DNA of 10,703 bases, taken from assembly GCA_030248135.1 (NCBI GenBank), contig JASANC010001149.1, positions 1-10,703 of the forward strand, in the 5' to 3' direction. Source of the DNA: Theristus sp. LFF4_11 (taxonomy: Eukaryota; Nematoda; Chromadorea; Monhysterida; Xyalidae). The notes under the pieces were generated by a model. That model saw only the letters and a list, made by a program, of their open reading frames with translations, was not told the origin of the DNA and did not search any database. The translations under genes and the position numbers were made by a program. Of the stretch, positions 6,701-10,703 are shown one piece after another (position 1 is the stretch's first letter; each line of letters opens with the position of its first letter).

Positions 6701-9520
6701 CGGTGACGCAGCACTGCCTTCTAACAACAGCGCCGCTTCTGTTTATGTTGCTAACAGTGATTATTATTTGCAAAGTTTACCCACAGCTCCTAGTGCCAAT
6801 AGCAGTTACGGTCTTTGGAGTTGTGACAACAAAAACGACACAAATTCGGCTGGTCGGTCTGGCGCTTTGCGTTACTATTATCGAACTAACGGTCAGAACC
6901 AATCATCATCAGTGTTGTGCTCGTCCGGTAGCGCTTATCATCGCAGCCATCCCAATGCAGTCACCACTAACCAGTGTTACAGCAACAACGACAACATTAA
7001 CACACCGCATTCGCTAATATGTCGCTGTTCCTGTGATACAAAAGGTAGAGTACATAGACAGGTGGAGACAGGTGGAGTTCAGATATAAAATTTTAGTCTC
7101 ATGACGAATGATTGTGGTTTAGACAACGACACGCTAAAGCGTTTGTTGTTTTTAGCCATTTGTTTGAAAGGCTTTATAAATGTACTACGTACCCCAGAAA
7201 TTATTTTCTTTGCAAAATTATTTTGTAGAGTATCAGTTTTCAACTTGTTGCAGCGTCAAAAACTATAGTGAATAAAATAAAGATTCCTATTTTAGGTTCT
7301 AACATCGATTGGAACGAAAGCAGTCTAGATCGACGCGACATTGACCGGATATTCGAAGAGCAAAAACGCAAACGGATGGAACGCGAGGCGGAGGACGCGA
7401 AGAACCGCCGTCACGGCTACATGTATGTGCCTGTTTTCATTCATTCGTTCTTTCATTCATTGTGATTCCGTGCTCTTCAGAAAAGGAAAGTGCATTAAAA
7501 TTAGTTCAAAGTGTGTGACATGAAAATCGTAATTTTAGATAGATATCTAGCCCTGCATCTGTTTTGCAAAAAAAACCCTAAAATCACTTAGAAGACGGCA
7601 ACTTACTGGATTGAAATCGCCAAACGATAATAATCATGTGTTGTCTTGCTGCAACCAAAGCGACCACGTTGCAGACCAAGCGAGGCGCCGAAAGGCTACA
7701 CAACGGAGCGCTTCGATCGATTCCTCGACGATTTCTCCGGACATAATCCGCCGAGCACCAGCGGCTCAGCGTCGTTGACGCAGCGCGCACGCTCGCCCAT
7801 GAACGCGGGCATAGAGCTGCGCGGCATCGCAAAGGCCTTGTACAGCTTCACGTCGCACAATCCAAGGTGCGAAAGACACGACGACGAATACATTTAGTTG
7901 AATCTGTGCATCGAATCTGAAATTGGCGGAATGAAAACCAACCTGCGGTTCACATTGGCATTGATGGGTTTGGTCGCTTATGTAGTGGTGTTCGTGAATC
8001 GACAAAAAAATTAAACAAAAACCCGAGGCACAAATATAAATGAATAAATAAAGAACTGAACACGGAACTGGGAGTTTTTTAATGTTTCACTGAAGCCGGT
8101 TGCATGTTTGGTGTTTTTTGTTGAAAACCAACCAGTCCAATTTTCAGTCATTCATTAATAATTCATTTTTATCAAGGGAGTTGTCGTTTCGCAAAGGTGA
8201 TCTGATTCGCATTCGACGTATGGTTGATCAGAACTGGTACGAAGGTGAAATTCGTGGTGTGCCCGGCATTTGCCCGACCAATTATGTTGAGGTAAAGAAA
8301 CTTGGTTGTCATTAAAGGTGGAAAATATAATTTTGCAAAAAAACTTCCGGAAAAATTTCGCAAATTTTTACAATTTTTCCGTGCCACGTCTAGTTGTCAT
8401 AATATCGAATCAATCGATGTTAGTTAAATTTTGGTCCAGATTTCCATTTGAACTTTTTTGAACTCTAGAGCTAAAGCAAAATTAAATTCCGTCTGCAGAA
8501 CCGTTGAACCTGCCTGCATTTTGTTAAGTTCTTTGTCAAATGAATAATGAAGCACATCGTTTGTTCGATGTTTCAATTGAAGATTAGATAAGATAAAACT
8601 GCATTTATTTTGCAGCTGGTCGCAGTTGCAAAACCAGATCAGGGTCTGAAATTCACTGAGGTCGAGGAGGCTTACGAGGGGCAAGCGAAGGCGCTCTATG
8701 CGTTCGACCGCAGAAATCCGTCCGAACTGAGTTTCGCAAAGGTACAGCGCAGATTTTTTATTAAAATTTCAGTACATTTATTCATTTTGTTCCATGTGAA
8801 TTTTTTTTCTGGTTTCGATATTCTGGTTTTGTTTTCTTGATTTTTTGCTCTTCCTCATCTCATTAACAAAGAAGAAAGGCGGAGTTTGCTTGCACAGAAT
8901 GCATGCATCAACTGCACGTGTGTGCAGTCAACCAATCAGCTTGTTGTATATCTTATCTAGTTCAACATTTTTTTGTCGGAAATCTTCTAAAATCTTGTTT
9001 TCGAAATGAAATGATATATTCAGGGCGAAATTCTGACAATTCGCCGTCGTGTCGATCCAAACTGGTTCGAAGGGAGAAATCACGAAGGTCGCACAGGCAT
9101 CTTCCCGACCAATTATGTCCAGCTGATTCGTGAGCCAACTGTCAGACAGCGAAGTGAGTTTTATGTGGGGTTTCCAATGTTTTGGAACCAAACCTGAAAA
9201 AGCGACCAGTGTGTGGCTTGAAATATGAATTCACACGTGAAAATGGAAAAGATGGCAGTCTTTTTGACGTGTTGTTGAGATCACTATTGAAAACTATTAC
9301 AAAGCAAAGAAAAGCTACTGAAGATACGGTTTTAAAAGTACACCCCCCGTCTTCGGTACTGGTCAGAACTGGACTTTGCCTTACTGTTTTGTGTTTAGAG
9401 TTCTCCAACGACTTTTCGCCTGTGCCGAGCGCTGCTGACTCAGGCATTTCACCTGGGCTCTCGCAAACAAAGCGGTTGGTCAATGTTTTTTGTAGTTTTT
9501 TTAGTTTTCGAAAAGGTTAA
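662..9520 (+). CDS. SORBS: SORBS-like adaptor (sorbin/vinexin/CAP family), multi-exon, partial at 5' and probably 3'
   Basis: Spliced model, with exons 662-769, 1266-1349 (tentative), 1464-1540, 1644-1804, 2221-4219, 5639-7044, 7296-7422, 7675-7866, 8177-8291, 8616-8741, 9024-9153 and 9399-about 9520. It encodes about 1,500 residues or more. From 1464 onward every junction was checked: the phase left by each donor matches the next acceptor and no internal stop appears. Order: a basic N-terminal segment, a block with WYRSI resembling SoHo, a long Ser/Asn/Thr/Gln-rich region, a charged helix, SH3-1 and SH3-2. The SH3 cores ([50 protein letters not shown]) closely resemble the paired SH3 domains of vertebrate SORBS proteins, which bind proline-rich ligands such as vinculin at cell-matrix adhesions. 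The family usually has three SH3 domains; only two lie here. The start codon lies upstream. Family call strong; orthology to one SORBS paralogue not claimed. Confidence 0.86.
770..1265 (+). other. Intron 1 (carries a MITE-like element)
   Basis: It runs from donor GTACTA to acceptor GTATCTCCAG. It is AT-rich apart from the inverted-repeat element at 1081-1220. A short open frame follows CACCAG at 987 and reads to about 1096 in phase 0. It then runs into the repeat, so I do not call it an exon. Confidence 0.55.
1081..1220. mobile_element. MITE-like inverted-repeat element, about 140 bp, copy 1
   Basis: The arms CCAACTAGCTGATTGGTTGG...ATCACG at 1086-1113 and their exact reverse complement at 1188-1215 are 28-bp perfect inverted repeats. 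Similarity extends a few bases outward (CATGT/CATAC) and inward (TGATGCATG). The left arm carries an extra TTCACG. The centre (1114-1187) contains GGCGGAGTTTGG and TTGCACAGAA. A related half copy lies at 8877-8950, so this is a dispersed repeat and not a one-off hairpin. There is no coding capacity. No clear target-site duplication could be read, so the superfamily is left open. Confidence 0.75.
1266..1349 (+). CDS. SORBS: Exon 2 candidate of the SORBS-like gene
   Basis: It starts after acceptor GTATCTCCAG in phase 0, which fits the phase-0 end of exon 1. The frame reads [16 protein letters not shown] then [12 protein letters not shown] and is open to a stop at about 1404. Base composition is balanced and unlike the surrounding AT-rich intron. 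The only phase-0 donor that would join to exon 3 is AAA|GTCAAT, a weak site, so the 3' boundary is uncertain. Of the other frames one is quickly closed and one ends within about 25 codons. Skipping this exon would still leave exons 1 and 3 in frame. Confidence 0.5.
1464..1540 (+). CDS. SORBS: Exon 3 of the SORBS-like gene
   Basis: Strong acceptor TTTTGTTTTCAG (AG at 1462-1463) and consensus donor CAA|GTGAGT at 1541. It encodes [19 protein letters not shown] then SKYDDR, leaving AA (phase 2), which the A opening exon 4 completes to Lys. The phase agreement picks this frame; one other frame is closed by TGA. The position just before the WYRSI block fits the start of a SoHo-like region, but I cannot name the motif from sequence alone. 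Confidence 0.85.
1644..1804 (+). CDS. SORBS: Exon 4 of the SORBS-like gene: SoHo-like WYRSI block
   Basis: Acceptor TGTATTTATTCAG; donor GAAG|GTGTGT at 1805. It reads [13 protein letters not shown], a proline/serine linker, then [18 protein letters not shown] and [10 protein letters not shown]. The acidic residues followed by WYRSI resemble the W-Y-[KR]-[ST]-[MI] core of the sorbin homology (SoHo) region, which in vertebrate CAP binds flotillin at lipid rafts. Here it is a short match, so this is an inference backed by the downstream SH3 pair. It ends with one leftover base (phase 1), completed by AT of exon 5 to Asp. Confidence 0.85.
1805..2220 (+). other. Intron 4 (carries a 71-bp tandem repeat)
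   Basis: It extends from donor GTGTGT to acceptor AACTTGTTGCAG. It contains the two-copy tandem repeat at 2048-2187, which ends about 33 bases before the acceptor. No coding signal was seen. Confidence 0.75.
2048..2187. repeat. Two-copy tandem repeat, period 71 bp
   Basis: Unit 1 (2048-2118) and unit 2 (2119-2187) both read CAG-(A/T)TAGCGACACTAGCAGTGT, then (A/T)ATTAGCTAACCTAACCTC and TTAGCAAAG, ending TTGTTGATGG. They differ by few substitutions and a 2-base indel. Each unit holds a small hairpin (ACACT-AGC-AGTGT) and the palindrome TTAGCTAA. The high identity implies a recent duplication. Confidence 0.9.
2221..4219 (+). CDS. SORBS: Exon 5 of the SORBS-like gene: giant low-complexity exon
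   Basis: Acceptor CTTGTTGCAG; donor TCAAG|GTACAT at 4220. The 1,999 bp encode about 666 residues without a stop. It opens [17 protein letters not shown] and is then mostly Ser, Asn, Thr, Gln, His and Arg. It has Asn runs (NINNNN) from AAC-rich DNA and no recognisable globular domain. Local features are one C-x2-C pair in FRCRRCGGW, a YINLQ and a YANLV tyrosine motif, RRSASA near the start and [10 protein letters not shown] at 3591-3620. It is probably a disordered scaffold linker. The frame continues past the donor to TGA at 4443-4445, so retention of the intron would truncate the protein there. Phase 2 is completed by T of exon 6 to Ser. Confidence 0.9.
4531..4566 (+). repeat. Left terminal inverted repeat of the mariner-type element
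   Basis: A 36-bp perfect match, inverted, to 5239-5274. It starts CAGGGTGTCCC and is preceded by the TA target duplicate. Confidence 0.95.
4793..5067 (-). pseudogene. Broken mariner-type transposase, C-terminal part only
   Basis: Read right to left, it gives [34 protein letters not shown] and LIETI, the characteristic C-terminal catalytic block of mariner-like transposases (usual form: W-P-x-R-S-P-D-L-T-P-x-D-F-x-L-W-G). The N-terminal DNA-binding domain and the first two catalytic aspartates are absent. The residue expected to be the third catalytic Asp is His (near 4984-4986). The frame of the main block stops at TAG at 4834-4836. The expected tail, ending GQHIEDN before TAG at 4793-4795, continues in another frame that also holds a TGA. 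It is therefore inactive. The upstream limit is blurred by G/C-runs at 5041-5086. Confidence 0.88.
5041..5220. other. Abrupt compositional junction: G10 then A14, then AT-only tract
   Basis: A GC-rich segment containing C4G7 (5041-5051) ends in G10 (5077-5086), directly followed by A14 (5087-5100). About 120 bases almost free of G and C follow. The change falls exactly where the transposase homology breaks off. It may be a real internal-deletion junction filled with low-complexity DNA, or a sequencing/assembly artefact. Confidence 0.7.
5239..5274 (-). repeat. Right terminal inverted repeat of the mariner-type element
   Basis: The exact reverse complement of 4531-4566. It ends GGGACACCCTG and is followed by the TA target duplicate at 5275-5276. 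Confidence 0.95.
5639..7044 (+). CDS. SORBS: Exon 6 of the SORBS-like gene: second giant low-complexity exon
   Basis: Acceptor CCGAACTTTCAG; donor AAAAG|GTAGAG at 7045. The 1,406 bp encode about 468 residues, opening [13 protein letters not shown]. It is rich in Ser, Ala, Thr and Asn. A somewhat more ordered-looking patch is [19 protein letters not shown]. Phospho-type motifs include [10 protein letters not shown] (5751-5780) and [10 protein letters not shown] (6495-6524). The 5' half is GC-richer than the exon's 3' end. The phase-1 end is completed by GT of exon 7 to Gly. A second, in-phase donor lies 27 bases downstream (7072). No known domain was identified. Confidence 0.9.
7045..7295 (+). 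other. Intron 6 with tandem alternative donors
   Basis: Its 5' end carries GTAGAG at 7045 and a perfect 10-bp tandem repeat (GACAGGTGGA twice) giving two further GTGGAG donors at 7062 and 7072. The acceptor is CTATTTTAG at 7294-7295. It contains AATAAAATAAAG just before the acceptor. Confidence 0.7.
7296..7422 (+). CDS. SORBS: Exon 7 of the SORBS-like gene: charged helix
   Basis: Acceptor CCTATTTTAG; donor TACAT|GTATGT at 7423. It reads [19 protein letters not shown] then [20 protein letters not shown]. This is a strongly charged Glu/Lys/Arg segment predicted by eye to form a single helix or short coiled coil between the disordered region and the SH3 domains. It ends with two leftover bases, AT, completed by A of exon 8 to Ile. 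Confidence 0.87.
7423..7674 (+). other. Intron 7
   Basis: From GTATGT to acceptor CCACGTTGCAG. It is AT-rich with no coding signal. A second AG 14 bases upstream (7659-7660) would shift the frame and is not preferred. Confidence 0.75.
7675..7866 (+). CDS. SORBS: Exon 8 of the SORBS-like gene: linker and first part of SH3-1
   Basis: Acceptor GTTGCAG, donor CCAAG|GTGCGA at 7867. It begins [17 protein letters not shown], passes a Ser/Pro linker and ends in the first strand and RT loop of an SH3 domain, [17 protein letters not shown] is the usual ALYDY-type signature, with Ser in place of Asp. It leaves AG, completed by G of exon 9 to Arg. Confidence 0.9.
7867..8176 (+). other. Intron 8
   Basis: It starts GTGCGA. 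An excellent acceptor TTTTCAG at 8141-8147 would put the downstream SH3 out of frame. The acceptor that restores the SH3 is the poorer TTTTTATCAAG at 8175-8176. AATAAATAAAG near 8042-8052 could serve as an intronic polyadenylation signal. Confidence 0.7.
8177..8291 (+). CDS. SORBS: Exon 9 of the SORBS-like gene: rest of SH3-1
   Basis: It gives [20 protein letters not shown], then [11 protein letters not shown] and [12 protein letters not shown]-x-KGD, the Trp-Tyr binding surface and PTNYV are textbook SH3 motifs, in the arrangement of the first SORBS SH3. The Phe usual in G-[IL]-F-P is Cys (GICP). Donor GAG|GTAAAG at 8292, phase 0. Confidence 0.92.
8292..8615 (+). other. Intron 9
   Basis: From GTAAAG to TTATTTTGCAG. 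It is AT-rich. No repeat or coding signal stands out. Confidence 0.8.
8616..8741 (+). CDS. SORBS: Exon 10 of the SORBS-like gene: inter-SH3 linker and start of SH3-2
   Basis: Acceptor TTTATTTTGCAG, donor AAAG|GTACAG at 8742. It encodes a 29-residue linker ([20 protein letters not shown]), then [20 protein letters not shown]. It holds ALYAF and ELSF of SH3-2. The short linker between the two SH3 domains is typical of SORBS proteins. Phase 0 at both ends. Confidence 0.92.
8742..9023 (+). other. Intron 10 (carries a MITE half copy)
   Basis: From GTACAG to GATATATTCAG. It contains the second copy of the dispersed inverted-repeat element at 8877-8950. Confidence 0.8.
8877..8950. mobile_element. 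MITE-like element, degenerate half copy 2
   Basis: It shares GGCGGAGTTTG, TTGCACAGAA, CATGCATCA and CAACCAATCAGCT-GTTG, in the same order, with 1154-1215 of copy 1. The left arm is missing. Inside it, ACTGCAC-GTGT-GTGCAGT (8911-8928) forms a 7-bp stem, replacing the CACGTG palindrome of copy 1. Confidence 0.7.
9024..9153 (+). CDS. SORBS: Exon 11 of the SORBS-like gene: rest of SH3-2
   Basis: Acceptor ATATTCAG, consensus donor CGAA|GTGAGT at 9154. It reads [43 protein letters not shown]. All core SH3 binding-surface positions (W of NWFEG, P and Y of PTNY) are present. The intron cuts SH3-2 at a different place (after ELSFAK) from the cut in SH3-1 (after NPR). It leaves one A, completed by AG of exon 12 to Lys. 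Confidence 0.92.
9154..9398 (+). other. Intron 11
   Basis: From GTGAGT to acceptor TTTTGTGTTTAG. From about 9182 it is open in the same frame as exon 12 and looks less AT-rich than other introns. A longer exon 12 therefore cannot be excluded, though no good acceptor exists further upstream. Confidence 0.6.
9399..9520 (+). CDS. SORBS: Exon 12 of the SORBS-like gene, 3' end uncertain
   Basis: Acceptor TTTTGTGTTTAG; the phase fits exon 11. It reads [20 protein letters not shown] then LSQTK, a Ser/Pro linker of the kind that precedes the third SH3 in this family. The frame continues to TAA at 9518-9520, and a possible donor AAAAG|GTTAAA lies at 9516. Either the protein ends here with only two SH3 domains, or splicing continues. 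No AATAAA is visible on this strand within the next 900 bases, which weakens the terminal-exon reading. Confidence 0.6.
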
Positions 9521-9698
9521 AAAACCGTCTGGAACAGTAAATTTTCAAACAAAGCAGAATGTACTTGATGCGATTTCTGGTCGGCCACCAGTCAAAACAA
9601 GATACAAACAAACAATCAACATTTTAAACAAAAAAAACGGAAAAACTCGTAACGGCAGTTCAACGCCAAGTTGTTATTTTTGTAACGAAAAAAAATAG
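9483..9698 (+). other. Coding-like open frame, unassigned
   Basis: From 9510 the frame reads [37 protein letters not shown], then to STPSCYFCNEKK and TAG at 9696-9698. Its residues look like real protein and not translated T-rich DNA. It is in a different frame from exon 12, and T-runs (9485-9509) lie at the change-over. No intron with acceptable length and matching phase links the two. It could be exon 12 continued across an indel, or a separate exon or chance frame. Confidence 0.3.
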
Positions 9699-9915
9699 AA
9701 CAAGCGTTAGAAAATGAAGGAAATAACAGTCTCATGCAACGTGCTGCTGCGGGCACATTTTTTGAATCACAGTTTTTGAATCGGCTCTTTTTCGTGCCAG
9801 CAGCTTGAACTCATCAAAACATCTTCCTTGGTTCTCAAAATCACGAGTTACAGACAGAAATCTTGGTTTGCTCGCAGGCTGGTTGATGTTCAACCACACA
9901 GGATAAAATGCCCAT

Positions 9916-10165
9916 GTAGAAGCAGATGTTCATGCAGACATTGATGCAGATGCAGAAACTTGTGCAAAAACACATGAAGATACCGAAAAAATTTGCAGAA
10001 GCAAAAAAATTGTTGTGCAAAGGTTTCATCAGAAGCAAGTTCAGGTTGACCGCAAAACAGTTTTGACATATGTTCTTGAAAATTCACCTGCACGGGTTTC
10101 TGCATCTGTATGTGTTTCTGCCTCGCATCTGCAACTGAGAAAACATGTGCATTTGCATCTGCATT
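9916..10165. repeat. Degenerate GCAGAT / ATCTGC repeat patch with inverted halves
   Basis: The left half is rich in (T)GCAGA units (e.g. GATGCAGATGCAGAAAC at 9943-9959). The right half is rich in their reverse complement (GTTTCTGCATCTG at 10096-10108; GCATTTGCATCTGCAT near 10150-10165). CAGATGCAGAAAC at 9947-9959 is a perfect 13-bp inverted match to 10096-10108. A plus-strand frame is open for about 95 codons through it, but it is repeat-derived and has no credible splice acceptor. Confidence 0.6.
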
Positions 10166-10464
10166 TTTTCAACTTGACGGCTTTTTGAAATTGCATTTTT
10201 GACTTATTTTAAATGTTTAAAATTGAAACAAATTTTCGAATTTTATTTTTCCGATTCATTTTTATATTCTTTCATTGTCATTGATTGGTTTTGTTTCTAC
10301 TTTGCTGTGTCTGCAAGACTAGGTTAGGATCGTTAAACCTCAAATTACGTTTGCGGGAGCGTTCACGTACACTTTGTTCTGTTCATCTCCAATGTTTCAT
10401 ACCTCATTAACGCATTTTATTTCCCGCAAACAAAATGTTCAAGACATTGGTAAACACATCTTTC

Positions 10465-10470
10465 TTTATT
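10465..10470 (-). terminator. Candidate polyadenylation signal AATAAA (minus strand)
   Basis: TTTATT on the plus strand, about 38 bases past the TAA of the minus-strand frame at 10508. A second AATAAA lies at 10416-10421. Position and strand fit the 3' untranslated region of a convergent gene. Confidence 0.35.
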
Positions 10471-10507
10471 CTTGCCGATAAGTCATTTCTCATGGAACAC
10501 TTGCCTT

Positions 10508-10703
10508 TTATCTTTTGCCGAAAATTTTCATCGTTCCGCTCAGCTCATTTTGCAAAGTGCGAACAGAACAGGACCCGCTTTTCATAAACTTTTTAAGCTC
10601 CGATGCACAAATTGCTCCACTGTGCCTTTCAGGAATGTTCAGTTTTGTTCTTTTTCCATTACCACCGCAGCAAAATGTGTTGTTGTCGTTGTTGTTGTTG
10701 TTG
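10508..10703 (-). CDS. Possible last exon of a convergent gene, entering from the right edge
   Basis: Read right to left, the frame is open from the window edge to TAA at 10508-10510, about 64 codons. It starts in an Asn run encoded by AAC repeats (interrupted by GAC), then TFCCGGNGKRTKLNIPERHS, GAICASELKKFMKSGS, and on to MKIFGKR. No family is recognised. Supporting points are balanced amino-acid use, an Asn run like those in the SORBS-like gene, and two AATAAA signals 38 and 87 bases after the stop. There is no start codon in the window except an internal ATG. It could equally be a chance frame over a trinucleotide repeat. Confidence 0.4.
   Translation of the reverse strand, partial: NNNNNDNNTFCCGGNGKRTKLNIPERHSGAICASELKKFMKSGSCSVRTLQNELSGTMKIFGKR
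10679..10703. repeat. GTT/AAC trinucleotide repeat at window edge
   Basis: Interrupted (GTT)n with one GTC, truncated by the window end. On the minus strand it would code Asn residues in the frame that continues to 10508. Confidence 0.8.

Larger units (their letters stand above)
9699..10507. other. Region without confident gene
   Basis: No SH3 motif or convincing exon was found on the plus strand. It holds the GCAGAT/ATCTGC repeat patch (9916-10165) and a T-rich stretch (10166-10310). The right part contains two TTTATT, which read AATAAA on the minus strand. Confidence 0.55.

Noticed and set aside
9142..9483. 113-codon minus-strand frame
   Set aside because: It lies over the end of exon 11, intron 11 and exon 12 in antisense, with no recognisable motif and no splice or polyadenylation support.
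9905..10188. About 95-codon plus-strand frame (no ATG)
   Set aside because: Made of the GCAGAT repeat patch, preceded by TAA and without a pyrimidine-rich acceptor. Considered repeat-derived.

Overview
The window is intron-rich eukaryotic (animal) DNA. Every well-supported feature belongs to one plus-strand gene and the transposon and repeat debris in its introns. Twelve exon candidates between 662 and 9520 can be chained. For ten consecutive exons (1464 to about 9520) the codon phase left at each donor is completed exactly by the next acceptor. The encoded protein ends, within the window, in two SH3 domains of the sorbin/vinexin/CAP (SORBS) type. A WYRSI-containing block near the N-terminal side resembles the SoHo (sorbin homology) region. 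Between them lie about 1,100 residues of low-complexity, probably disordered sequence rich in Ser, Asn, Thr and Gln, in two very large exons. SORBS proteins are cytoskeletal adaptors of adhesion and muscle attachment sites. The SORBS identity, the pyrimidine-plus-CAG acceptors and the Tc1/mariner remnant fit an invertebrate, and a nematode is my best guess, but this is weakly supported.

Layout: 1-661 is T-rich non-coding DNA, read as an intron of a gene that starts upstream. It carries one unexplained minus-strand open frame. 662-1804 holds small exons 1-4, with a 140-bp inverted-repeat element (MITE-like) between exons 1 and 2. 1805-2220 is an intron with two copies of a 71-bp tandem repeat. 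2221-4219 is giant exon 5. 4220-5638 is an intron containing a 744-bp IS630/Tc1/mariner-type element with TA target duplication, 36-bp perfect terminal inverted repeats, a broken transposase and a suspicious G10-A14 junction. 5639-7044 is giant exon 6. 7296-9153 holds exons 7-11 (charged helix, SH3-1, linker, SH3-2). A second, half copy of the MITE-like element sits in the intron before exon 11. 9399-9520 is exon 12, whose 3' end is unresolved. The third SH3 expected in the family is not seen.

9521-10507 has no confident gene. It holds one further coding-like frame and a patch of degenerate GCAGAT/ATCTGC repeats in inverted orientation. At 10508-10703 a minus-strand open frame enters from the right edge. 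It begins with an Asn-run encoded by an AAC repeat, ends in TAA, and is followed by two AATAAA signals on that strand. It may be the last exon of a convergent gene.

No prokaryotic-style system, tRNA, rRNA or CRISPR array was seen. The most informative oddities are the phase-compatible tandem splice donors at exon 6, the non-consensus acceptor inside SH3-1, repeated RSxS motifs (two perfect 14-3-3 mode I matches) spread over several exons, the mutated catalytic position in the mariner relic, and the candidate convergent gene at the right edge.
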